The notes: generated by a model not told the origin, from the sequence alone. A stretch of DNA of 6,288 nt from Methanocorpusculum sp. (GCA_029986975.1 DALTWR010000059.1:1-6288); one strand, 5' to 3'. Shown: positions 1 to 6,267, counted from the first letter of the stretch. Made by a program: numbers and translations.

Positions 1-33
1 GCCATGGCAGGCCTTGGCGCACTCTTCGGATAA
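1..33 (+). CDS. Possible 3' end of a convergent plus-strand gene (partial)
   Basis: Frame 1 of the plus strand reads AMAGLGALFG followed by a TAA stop at 31-33. The stretch is clearly richer in G+C than the following 60 bases, and its codons (GGC, CTT, CTC, TTC, GGA) resemble those of hypF. The stop is followed at once by a pyrimidine-rich tract, as expected at the end of an archaeal gene. The Ala/Gly/Leu-rich ending would suit a membrane protein or a flexible tail, but ten residues do not allow a family to be named. The minus strand is also open over these bases (reading ...EGNLSEECAKACHG) but shows no start codon, so the plus-strand reading is preferred. The assignment is tentative because the window edge cuts the gene. 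Confidence 0.4.
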   Translation, partial: AMAGLGALFG

Positions 34-62
34 ATTCCCTTCTTTTTCTTTTAGTTGTATTG
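34..62 (+). terminator. Pyrimidine-rich tract, possible archaeal-type terminator
   Basis: Directly after the TAA at 31-33 comes a run of T and C (TTCTTTTTCTTTT around 40-52) and then further T-rich sequence. No stem-loop precedes it. Archaeal RNA polymerase commonly terminates at such T-tracts, so this would end the plus-strand gene entering from the left. For the minus-strand SWIM gene only a short TTTT, near 87-90, is seen after its stop, so its terminator is unclear. Confidence 0.35.
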
Positions 63-96
63 TTAGTATAGATTTGTTGTTATCAAAATTTTAGAT

Positions 97-1800
97 TCAA
101 TGGAGTTTTGCTTTTCGTATCTCATCCCATAATGCGATGCGCCGTTTGTATGCAGCATCCCACTTGTTTAGAATATCGTGAATCATTTCTTTTCCTTCCG
201 GATATTTATCTGCGCACTTAAGGACATATGCAATATACTTATACTGCTGCCGTGTGTTAGCTTTCTGCTCTTCCATCAGATATTGTGCTTCAGCGCAATA
301 CAACTCAGCAACGCGTTTCGGATATCGTTTTCCAAGTTCTTTTTCATACTTCTGCATCTCATCAACGACTGAGTTCTTTCCAAATTTATCCATCAGACGG
401 TCATAGAGTTTTTCTTCATAGAGAATCTCTTTTACATGATTCATGTGGATAATAGTAAGAATTTTCTCCCGTTCCTCAATCCATTCATCGGGAGAAAAGA
501 GCGTTCGGTATTCACGGAAGTCATGCATACTCATCTGGTATTCACGAAGAAGCATGACAAGATATTTTTTGCAGGATTTGGTATCTCCAGCCTTTTTGTA
601 AAACTCTGAGAGACGGCGAAGGTCATTTGCATACTCATACTTGTTGGGATATATCTTTAAATGATTCAGCAGATATGTTTCCTGAACTGCAGCTGCTTCT
701 TTGTAGTTTTTCTTTTTGCAGGCACGATTTATGCGCTGTTCGAGAACAACACGTGAATCCGAATGCTGATTTTCAAACTCTGTAATCTCATCTGATGAGG
801 GATTCAGTTTTTCCATCAGTTGAAATATAGTTTTCAGTATTGAGTCAGGGAAGTCCAAATCTTCATCATCGAGGAGACGTTTTGCAAGAGTAAGCATCTC
901 TTTTACTTCTTCTTTGGAGGTGAAATATTGAGTCAGTATTTTCCATGTGTGAGTTGTATTGTCCTTCGAGATATAAATTATGTCATCAGTTTTTTCTGCG
1001 TCATTACAAAGCCAGTTAAAGATGTCTTTTCTGAGGTCTTCCGGACAGTTCTGCTCAAGGAGTTTTGAAAGAAGCGGATACAGAATTTCATAGACTTCAA
1101 ATTTCGCATTGTCAAATGAATCAGCATCTCCATACGGGAATTTATCTATAAGCAAATCTGCTGCGTTTTTTCCGGACTGTATCAGTGAGAATGCCTCTTT
1201 TAAAAATCCGCGTCTGATAAGAAGCAGAATTACTGAGTCTACAAAATCCCTTAATTCAGAAAAAATATCATACAAACTGCTGGTGTATCCATATTCATCA
1301 TAGTACTGGTCTTCTTCCATGTACGTTGACATCGCTTTTCTAACAATCGATGTAATCTGCTTCTGATACTCCTTCATCTGTTCGTCTGATATCTGACGCT
1401 GCATCCAGACCTGAAACTTGGATGCGATATCCGGACTGCTTTCAAGAAGAGAGCGTAAAAATCCGCGTATGTCAGCTTCGGATGCGTCATCAAGGAGTAT
1501 CTTCCCGCTTTTCTGGGACATTACAGACCTTTCCTTCTCTATTTTCTCCGCCGCAAAACAGAGAGCAGCCATGTGTTTGCAGTTGTTTCCGTCATCAGCA
1601 TGCGGGCAGGTACAGGACATCATGAACTCATCATTGTGATAATAGAGCTGAACAAAGTATGTATCATTTCCGAGAACAGATGCGGTGATTATATCCTCTT
1701 TGGATTTAATGTTTTTAACCAGCCCTTCATCGAAGTATTCTTTTCCGCGGGACACTATCCTCGATTCAAAGTAACTCATCCAGTTTTTCGGCAGTTTCAT
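97..1800 (-). CDS. SWIM zinc-finger protein with long helical C-terminal region
   Basis: The 567-residue protein carries an N-terminal SWIM zinc finger of the CxCx(n)CxH type: C63-x-C65, C74-x-H76. Ahead of it is the usual lead-in with RGKEYFDEGLV at residues 18-28. SWIM fingers bind zinc and are thought to mediate DNA or protein contacts. Residues about 100-567 look almost wholly helical, with TPR-like pairs such as YKEAAAVQETYLL near 366-378 and RLSEFYKKAGD near 396-406. A basic tail, YKRRIALWDEIRKAKL, closes the protein; similar endings occur in stand-alone SWIM proteins of bacteria and archaea. No helicase or nuclease motif is seen. The ATG at 1800 is chosen because AAGGAG lies 8 nt upstream; the stop is TGA at 97-99. 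The gene starts 19 nt after the ATPase stop, which implies co-transcription and perhaps a shared task. The molecular function is unknown. The zinc finger is certain by sequence; the helical-repeat reading is inference. Confidence 0.88.
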   Translation of the reverse strand: MKLPKNWMSYFESRIVSRGKEYFDEGLVKNIKSKEDIITASVLGNDTYFVQLYYHNDEFMMSCTCPHADDGNNCKHMAALCFAAEKIEKERSVMSQKSGKILLDDASEADIRGFLRSLLESSPDIASKFQVWMQRQISDEQMKEYQKQITSIVRKAMSTYMEEDQYYDEYGYTSSLYDIFSELRDFVDSVILLLIRRGFLKEAFSLIQSGKNAADLLIDKFPYGDADSFDNAKFEVYEILYPLLSKLLEQNCPEDLRKDIFNWLCNDAEKTDDIIYISKDNTTHTWKILTQYFTSKEEVKEMLTLAKRLLDDEDLDFPDSILKTIFQLMEKLNPSSDEITEFENQHSDSRVVLEQRINRACKKKNYKEAAAVQETYLLNHLKIYPNKYEYANDLRRLSEFYKKAGDTKSCKKYLVMLLREYQMSMHDFREYRTLFSPDEWIEEREKILTIIHMNHVKEILYEEKLYDRLMDKFGKNSVVDEMQKYEKELGKRYPKRVAELYCAEAQYLMEEQKANTRQQYKYIAYVLKCADKYPEGKEMIHDILNKWDAAYKRRIALWDEIRKAKLH

Positions 1801-1808
1801 ATTTCATT

Positions 1809-1814
1809 CTCCTT
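1809..1814 (-). promoter_or_regulatory. Strong Shine-Dalgarno site of the SWIM gene
   Basis: The minus strand reads AAGGAG and then 8 nt before the ATG at 1800. This fixes the start of the SWIM gene and shows that it can be translated independently within the ATPase transcript. An ATG at 1807-1805, closer to the site, is out of frame and too near to be used. This is the only clear Shine-Dalgarno site among the four genes. Confidence 0.7.
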
Positions 1815-1819
1815 TTTGG

Positions 1820-3169
1820 TTAGTTCCATAGAGATTCAAACCTGATTTTATCAAACATCATTTCCTTCTTGAAAAACATAATCATGTAGAGCGGATAGTA
1901 CGTGACTTTACCATCCGTCTCCACATTTTCGCGGGAAAATACCAGCGCCTGATTCAGATGCAGTTCGCAGGTATGTAAGAGATTGTTCAGTGCTTTATGC
2001 GTATGATAATCTTTTCCGGATTTTACTTCAACCGGAATCAGTTCTGCATTGTACGGTACAATGAAATCAATTTCCCCGATATTTTTCTTGTCGTAATAGT
2101 AGAGGGAAAATCCATTGCATATCAGCTGCTGTGCAATCATATTTTCCATGATGCTTCCTTCGTTGATGTCATACTCTCCATTTGCAATGCGGAATTGAAC
2201 ATCACCAGAGCAAAGAGCGCAGAGAAGACCTGTATCGCAGAAGAAATATTTGAACAGGTTGTGCTGTTTGTTTATTTCAACAGGCTGCTTTACCTCTGAG
2301 AGATTATAGCAGGGAAGACCAAGCCCTGCATCAGTGAGCCAGTTAAAGCAGCTTTCATATCTTTCCATACGTGCGGATTTGGATAAATCGGTCAGCATGA
2401 AGCGTTTATTTTTTGCATTCAGTTCTGCTGGGATTGTGTCGAATATGTGGGTGATTTTTGCTTTATCGTTTTTCGAGTATTTGATGATGTCTTTGCGGTA
2501 GAGTTTGAGGATGGCTGACTGAATTTCTGCGACACGTCCCATATCATGTGAGGTTACCAGTTCCTGTACTGCAGCAGGCATTCCTCCTACTATTATGTAA
2601 TAGGTAAAGAGTTTCATCATTCTTTGATGAATGAACTCATCTACCGGTTTTTTTGTATCGTAACTTTCTTTAAGGAGAGCAAATGTTTCATCCTGAACAC
2701 CGTTTGCCCGTGCGAACTCCTCGAAATCTAAGGGGTACATTGTTTTGATGTCTTCAAATCCTACGGCATACGAGGTTATCTCGCGATAGTTTATACCAGG
2801 AGGCGAACCTGATTCTATGTAGTCAAATCTGCCGTCCTCAACTAAAAATTTCATTGCAGTTCTGATTTCGGGACACTCCTGTACTTCGTCGAAGAAGATG
2901 AGGGTTTTATGCGGCACAAGCGGTTTTCTCAGGAAGAGGGTGAGTCTGCTGATGAGTTCATCAGCACTCAGGTCTCCTTTGAAAATTTCTTTTGCTGATG
3001 GTGTGGTGATGAAGTTGATTTCAGCAAAGTTTTTTCCGTATCTTTCCTTTGCGAACTCACGTATCAGTGTTGTTTTTCCAACCTGCCGTGCGCCGTCAAT
3101 CAGCAGAGCGGGTTTCTTTTCTTTTTTTGCCCATTCATCGAGGTATACACTGAATTTCCGGTATAGCAT
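1820..3169 (-). CDS. AAA-family ATPase with C-terminal DUF4143 domain
   Basis: The 449-residue protein matches the AAA_14 plus DUF4143 architecture. The Walker A loop is GARQVGKTT (26-34), Walker B is LIFFDEVQ (90-97), and a sensor-1-like SGS lies at 120-122. The family-typical MYPLDFEEF (144-152) and YIIVGGMPAAV (191-201) follow. The C-terminal domain has the layout of a PD-(D/E)xK nuclease fold: E342 in a helix, then GEIDF (365-369) with D368, then PVEVKSG (379-385) with E381 and K383. These candidate catalytic residues are all present, but nuclease activity is unproven for this family. Its members are widespread, often multicopy, cytoplasmic and functionally obscure. One oddity is SGSPPGIN, where relatives as I recall them usually read SGSLLGxN. 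The ATG at 3169 is the only possible start, because an in-frame TAA lies at 3190-3188; only a weak AGG sits 5 nt upstream. The SWIM gene follows after 19 nt. Confidence 0.92.
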   Translation of the reverse strand: MLYRKFSVYLDEWAKKEKKPALLIDGARQVGKTTLIREFAKERYGKNFAEINFITTPSAKEIFKGDLSADELISRLTLFLRKPLVPHKTLIFFDEVQECPEIRTAMKFLVEDGRFDYIESGSPPGINYREITSYAVGFEDIKTMYPLDFEEFARANGVQDETFALLKESYDTKKPVDEFIHQRMMKLFTYYIIVGGMPAAVQELVTSHDMGRVAEIQSAILKLYRKDIIKYSKNDKAKITHIFDTIPAELNAKNKRFMLTDLSKSARMERYESCFNWLTDAGLGLPCYNLSEVKQPVEINKQHNLFKYFFCDTGLLCALCSGDVQFRIANGEYDINEGSIMENMIAQQLICNGFSLYYYDKKNIGEIDFIVPYNAELIPVEVKSGKDYHTHKALNNLLHTCELHLNQALVFSRENVETDGKVTYYPLYMIMFFKKEMMFDKIRFESLWN

Positions 3170-3192
3170 ATGCGCCTGTCTCTTACCTTATC

Positions 3193-3233
3193 TGTATATC
3201 TATCAGCTCTGATTCTATTTATGTGTTAATAAA
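3193..3233 (-). promoter_or_regulatory. Possible archaeal TATA element(s) upstream of the ATPase gene
   Basis: Two A/T-rich TATA-like stretches precede the ATPase on the minus strand. TTTATTAA at 3233-3226 would give a leader of roughly 30 nt. GATATACA at 3200-3193, centred about 27 nt before the ATG, would give an almost leaderless mRNA, which would fit the weak ribosome binding site. Neither has a convincing BRE, so this is a positional inference only. Confidence 0.25.
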
Positions 3234-3234
3234 T
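3217..3234. repeat. A/T inverted repeat ATTTAT-N6-ATAAAT
   Basis: ATTTAT (3217-3222) and ATAAAT (3229-3234) are perfect inverted arms around GTGTTA. The palindrome lies 2 bp from the first element of the 33-bp array and overlaps a TATA-like stretch. It could be an operator or a chance A/T-rich dyad. Confidence 0.35.
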
Positions 3235-3236
3235 CT

Positions 3237-3350
3237 GCGACATTATTCTTATTTTTTAGCGATGTGTTTGCGACATTATTCTTAATCGTTAAGGGGTGTG
3301 CTGAGACATTATTCTTATGTTTTAGAGATATGTTTGCGACATTTTTCTTT
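3237..3350. repeat. Array of four direct elements at exact 33-bp spacing
   Basis: The 15-bp element GCGACATTATTCTTA (plus strand) begins at 3237 and 3270 with perfect identity, at 3303 with one change (GAGACATT...), and at 3336 with two changes (GCGACATTTTTCTTT). The starts are exactly 33 bp apart. The 18-bp spacers after elements 1 and 3 share 15 of 18 bases, while the spacer after element 2 is much more diverged, which hints at an older 66-bp duplication. The array lies between the stop of the membrane-protein gene and the start of the ATPase. Possible roles are an iteron-like binding array, a degraded coding minisatellite, or a simple tandem duplication. It is not a CRISPR: the period is too short and the spacers are related to one another. 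Confidence 0.85.
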
Positions 3351-3362
3351 AATGGATCAGCC

Positions 3363-3378
3363 GTCTTTCAGACTGAAA
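3363..3378. repeat. Small overlapping hairpins TTTCA-GAC-TGAAA and GTCT-TTC-AGAC
   Basis: TTTCA (3366-3370) pairs with TGAAA (3374-3378) around a 3-nt loop, and the overlapping GTCT (3363-3366) pairs with AGAC (3370-3373). The two structures are mutually exclusive and both are weak. They lie 28-43 bases after the stop of the membrane-protein gene and are not followed by a T-run on the minus strand, so they do not make a convincing terminator. Confidence 0.2.
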
Positions 3379-3382
3379 ATGG

Positions 3383-3396
3383 GTAACCAAGGTTAC
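3383..3396. promoter_or_regulatory. GTAACC-AA-GGTTAC dyad, operator-like
   Basis: Perfect 6-bp inverted arms flank two bases, 10 bp after the TAA of the membrane-protein gene. As RNA only five base pairs with a 4-nt loop could form, and no T-run follows directly on the minus strand, so a rho-independent terminator is unlikely. The short symmetric form would suit a dimeric DNA-binding protein, but no cognate regulator is visible in the window. It is too far from the ATPase start (over 200 bp) to be its obvious operator. Confidence 0.3.
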
Positions 3397-3405
3397 AAAC
3401 GTACC

Positions 3406-3966
3406 TTATTGCATCATAACCCGCGTTTCTATACATGCGTCTGAGAGCATCTTCATCTGGTTTATGATATTTTTTAAGTCTCTGTTTTCATAGAGATAGA
3501 ACTCTGCCGGTTTCCATAATGCAACCCATCCGATAACAACAAGGCTTTGTCCCACTGCATAGAGAATACTGTTTCCGGAAAACGAGGTAATCAGTGTTGA
3601 GATAACTACACATAGTATCAGAAATAAAAGTCCTCTGACCAGATTTCTTCTTCCCTTCTGATTTTCGATTTTGTGGGTATGGACTGCTGCATGATGGCGT
3701 GATTTGAAGTAGACAGGAATTGCCTGTTCAATTCCGGAGCGTACAGTTTCATCTGCATAGAGTTCATCAGCAAGGAAAAGACGGAACCGTACATTCTTTT
3801 CTTTTCCGGTAAGGCTTTCCAAGATGTATTCGACGGTTTCCTGCCGCAGGTCTTTTATTTTTATGGGCGACGGGTCAAAGGGATTGTAAAATTCATCGAG
3901 GTCTGCAACCATAATTTCAATTACGGCATCACCGTTTTCATTTTTGAGTGTGCATCTGTCCTGCAT
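3406..3966 (-). CDS. Conserved membrane protein of unknown function, two TM helices
   Basis: The 186-residue protein has no recognised enzymatic motif. An N-terminal soluble part carries YNPFDPSPI at residues 27-35, which I recognise as the hallmark of an uncharacterised family found in bacteria and archaea. Residues about 36-90 look like a small alpha/beta domain. A basic stretch KGRR (104-107) leads into TM1 (about 110-127, LVRGLLFLILCVVISTLI); TM2 spans about 134-151 (ILYAVGQSLVVIGWVALW). A charged C-terminal helix, EFYLYENRDLKNIINQMKML, follows. The basic residues before TM1 and the short loop suggest a hairpin with both soluble ends in the cytoplasm. ATG at 3966 is the first usable start, since an in-frame TAA lies about 30 nt upstream. 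No Shine-Dalgarno site is seen. It is separated from hypF by 60 nt and from the ATPase by 236 nt, so it may be its own unit. Its function is unknown. Confidence 0.82.
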   Translation of the reverse strand: MQDRCTLKNENGDAVIEIMVADLDEFYNPFDPSPIKIKDLRQETVEYILESLTGKEKNVRFRLFLADELYADETVRSGIEQAIPVYFKSRHHAAVHTHKIENQKGRRNLVRGLLFLILCVVISTLITSFSGNSILYAVGQSLVVIGWVALWKPAEFYLYENRDLKNIINQMKMLSDACIETRVMMQ

Positions 3967-3993
3967 ATCTGTATAGTCATTTTGCAGGATGGG

Positions 3994-4005
3994 TTAATAA
4001 AATAG
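3994..4005 (-). promoter_or_regulatory. Possible TATA box of the membrane-protein gene
   Basis: The minus strand reads CTATTTTATTAA about 28 nt before the ATG at 3966, inside the 60-nt gap after hypF. An archaeal TATA box there would place the transcript start within a few bases of the ATG. That agrees with the absence of a Shine-Dalgarno site. The upstream BRE position is pyrimidine-rich, which counts against it. Confidence 0.25.
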
Positions 4006-4026
4006 AGAATGGGGCATTTATGAATA

Positions 4027-6267
4027 TTATATCTTCCCGGCTTTTGAAAGAATACCTGCAGTGATAACCTGACCTGCCGAGATGCAGCCGTCTCCGAACG
4101 GATACTTCGGGTTTGTGATGCAGGGGATATGTTCTTTTTCAAGTTCGGAGATGATTGTTTCACGAATCGTACGATTGATAGCAACACCGCCGGACAATGC
4201 CGCTTTTCTGATGCCTGTTTTTTCCGCAGATAAGACTGCAAGCCGGGCGATTCCTTTCGCCAGATTTTCCTGCACAGATGCAGCAATGTCGCAGGTGTCG
4301 AGTCCGTCTTCCATCATCGAGTACGCTTCTAAAAGAAGTGCTGAAGTTGACAAGACATACGCACCGTCTGCTGATGTGTGTATGGAAATATCCATGGGCT
4401 GTGCAACGCCGCGGGAAGCATACGCTTCCAAAGTCATTGACGGCTCGCCGTCGTAGGTGTGTTCGCGGCAGATGCCAAGAAGTGCTGCTGCTGCATCAAG
4501 CACACGGCCTGTCGATGTTGTAACCGGCGAATTGAATTTCCGCTCAACCATCTGCGATAAAATTTTTAGAGAACCTTCACTCCATCCTCTGCTCTGCAGA
4601 AGCGAGCGGATTTCTTCTGTTGGAAGAATGCCGTACAGCATCCGCTCCGGAAATTGTGTTGCAAGGTCTCCGCCGGGCATCAAGACCGGTTCGAGATGTC
4701 CGCATCTGGCATATCCGTTTAGGGGGTCGCCTGCAAGTATCTCTCCGCCCCAGATTGTTGCATCATCTCCATATCCGACACCGTCAACGGCAATACCTAC
4801 CACTTCTTCCTGCGTTACTGCTGTGATATGAGCACGGTGATGCTGAACAGGACAAAGAACAGCGCCGGATTCTTCTGCGAGTTCCTGCGCAACGCGGGTG
4901 CTTAAAAACTGCGGATGAAGGTCGTGCGCAATAATTTCCGGTTTTGCTCCGGTAAGCGATGTCAGTTTTTCGATTGTCTCTTTCAGATATGAGACGGTTG
5001 CAGGATTTCTGATGTTTCCGATATGCGGGGATGTGATGAGGAAGTTTCCTTTATAGATACTGGCGTTTGCATTCAGTTCAGGACCGACTCCTAAAATCTG
5101 GCGGTTTCCTAAATCCATTTTTGTACGCAGCGGAGCAAGTCCGCGTGATAATCTGATGATGTAGCCGTCTCTTACAACCGAGTCATCACAGCGGTTTACA
5201 ATGTCGCGGTTGTGCGTCAAGATATGAGATACGACACCTTTCTTTCCCATCTTTTCGATGATGGTTTGAGTGTCAGTAATCATGGGCGTTCCCGGCGCAT
5301 TTGCCGAGGTCATAACCAGCAGCGGATTTTTCAGTTTCTGAAAGAGCAGATGATGGAGCGCTGTGTAGGGAAACATCACGCCTAAATTGTGCAGCCGTGA
5401 AAGTTCGAGATGTGATGTCGGGTCGAGTTTGTCTAAGATAGCTATGGGGTGAACCGGTCCTGTCATCAGTTCAAGGTCGCTTTCTGTTGGGCGCACGACG
5501 TAGTCTGAAAGAGACTCTTCTTTCATCATGACAGCAAGAGACTGATTCGGACGTCCTAAAATCTGTTTCAGCCGTTTTGCGGTATCTTCGATGCAGGCGA
5601 TGTGAAATCCGCCGACACCTCTGATGGCTAAAATCTCTCCGGCATCTAAGAGTTCTGCGGCTTTTTCAATCGGGTTTTCAACGAAAAGTTCTGTGCCGTC
5701 TCCTTTTAGGAGAGAGAGTTTTGGTCCGCAGGTTTTGCATGCGATGGTTTGTGCGTGATGGCGTCTGTTTTCCGGATTTGTGTATTCTTTTTCGCAGTCG
5801 CTGCATTTCGGAAACTGGTTCATCGCGGTTCGTTCACGGTCGTATGGAACGGTGTGGATGATGCTGTAGCGAGGTCCGCAGTCGGTGCAGGATGTTGCCC
5901 AGTAGCCGAAGTAGCGGCTTTTGGGGTTTGTTACGTCTTCGAGGCAGTGTTTGCAGGTTGCAATGTCAGCGGGTACGAATCCGCTTCTTGCGCCGTCCTG
6001 ACTTGGAAGAATTGAGAATGCTGCAGGCTGTTTTACGTCAGGTGAGAGCGGCAGGACTTCAACAGAATCGATAACCGACATCTTCGGTCCTTTTGCGACT
6101 GCTTTCCTGAATGCTTCAAACTCATCTCCCCACGCATCGATTTCGACTTCGCTTCCATGGTTGATGACGGTGCCTGTTATGTGGTGCTGTACTGCCTGCG
6201 CATAGACAAACGGGCGAAATCCTACACCTTGTACGATTCCTCTGATGATTATTTTTCCTGACTGCAT
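4027..6267 (-). CDS. hypF: HypF, carbamoyltransferase for [NiFe]-hydrogenase maturation
   Basis: HypF turns carbamoyl phosphate and ATP into carbamoyl-adenylate and passes the carbamoyl group to the C-terminal cysteine of HypE, where it becomes the cyanide ligand of the NiFe centre. It is cytosolic. At 746 residues the protein is full length with all domains. The acylphosphatase domain (1-90) has GIVQGVGFRPF (10-20), catalytic R18 and N36. Two zinc-finger-like Cys4 sets follow: C105/C108/C127/C130 and C155/C158/C177/C180. The YrdC-like domain (about 195-385) contains MTSANAPGTP (319-328). The Kae1-like C-terminal domain has metal-binding VQHHRAH (H476, H480), AVDGVGYGDD (493-502) and SGGVAIN (692-698). 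ATG at 6267 gives the usual short lead before the acylphosphatase motif. AGGA abuts it and is too close to serve as a Shine-Dalgarno site, and the frame stays open to the window edge, so a slightly earlier start is possible. No other hyp gene is in the window. Confidence 0.97.
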   Translation of the reverse strand: MQSGKIIIRGIVQGVGFRPFVYAQAVQHHITGTVINHGSEVEIDAWGDEFEAFRKAVAKGPKMSVIDSVEVLPLSPDVKQPAAFSILPSQDGARSGFVPADIATCKHCLEDVTNPKSRYFGYWATSCTDCGPRYSIIHTVPYDRERTAMNQFPKCSDCEKEYTNPENRRHHAQTIACKTCGPKLSLLKGDGTELFVENPIEKAAELLDAGEILAIRGVGGFHIACIEDTAKRLKQILGRPNQSLAVMMKEESLSDYVVRPTESDLELMTGPVHPIAILDKLDPTSHLELSRLHNLGVMFPYTALHHLLFQKLKNPLLVMTSANAPGTPMITDTQTIIEKMGKKGVVSHILTHNRDIVNRCDDSVVRDGYIIRLSRGLAPLRTKMDLGNRQILGVGPELNANASIYKGNFLITSPHIGNIRNPATVSYLKETIEKLTSLTGAKPEIIAHDLHPQFLSTRVAQELAEESGAVLCPVQHHRAHITAVTQEEVVGIAVDGVGYGDDATIWGGEILAGDPLNGYARCGHLEPVLMPGGDLATQFPERMLYGILPTEEIRSLLQSRGWSEGSLKILSQMVERKFNSPVTTSTGRVLDAAAALLGICREHTYDGEPSMTLEAYASRGVAQPMDISIHTSADGAYVLSTSALLLEAYSMMEDGLDTCDIAASVQENLAKGIARLAVLSAEKTGIRKAALSGGVAINRTIRETIISELEKEHIPCITNPKYPFGDGCISAGQVITAGILSKAGKI

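Larger units (their letters stand above)
3215..3367 (-). pseudogene. Open frame without start codon that spans the 33-bp repeats (possible gene remnant)
   Basis: On the minus strand the frame from 3367 is open for 50 codons, to a TAG at 3217-3215, between an upstream TGA (3370-3368) and that stop. It has no ATG, GTG or TTG, so it cannot be a complete gene as it stands. Since 33 bp is 11 codons, the DNA array becomes a peptide repeat: K(K/N)NVAN recurs with the period, for example IKNNVANTSLKNKNNVADLL. Comparing the two most similar units (starting at 3237 and 3303), the spacer differences are one synonymous (TCG/TCT) and two replacement changes, so there is no clear sign of selection on the protein. 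The other two minus frames are broken by stops in each unit. It may be the degenerate end of a repeat-containing gene or mobile element, or the open frame may be accidental. Confidence 0.3.

Noticed and set aside
1..60. Minus-strand coding region reading ...KEKEGNLSEECAKACHG
   Set aside because: The frame is open from a TAA near 93 to the window edge but contains no ATG, GTG or TTG. The plus-strand reading fits the composition change and T-tract better.
3237..3350. CRISPR array
   Set aside because: The repeat-to-repeat period is only 33 bp with a 15-bp core. Spacers are 18 bp and partly similar to each other, the later units degenerate, and no cas gene is nearby.
3363..3396. Intrinsic hairpin-plus-T-run terminator after the membrane-protein gene
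   Set aside because: The stems are 4-6 bp with very short loops, and the minus strand continues with mixed then A-rich sequence, not a T-run.
3170..3405. Complete insertion sequence or small RNA gene in the intergenic gap
   Set aside because: No transposase frame, terminal inverted repeats or target duplication is visible, and nothing matches tRNA or other RNA signatures that I can recognise by reading.
3921..4286. Minus-strand open frame of 121 codons bridging the end of hypF and the start of the membrane-protein gene
   Set aside because: It overlaps the hypF 3' end and the membrane-protein 5' end in another frame, shows no recognisable motif, and most of it lies inside well-supported coding sequence.
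4082..4831. Several plus-strand open frames opposite hypF
   Set aside because: They are antisense shadows of the conserved Kae1-like domain of HypF, with Arg/Ser/Pro-rich sequence and no domain.
5749..6074. Plus-strand Cys/Ala/Val-rich open frames opposite the HypF N-terminus
   Set aside because: Their cysteines and valines come from reading the complement of the zinc-finger region. They have no independent start signal.
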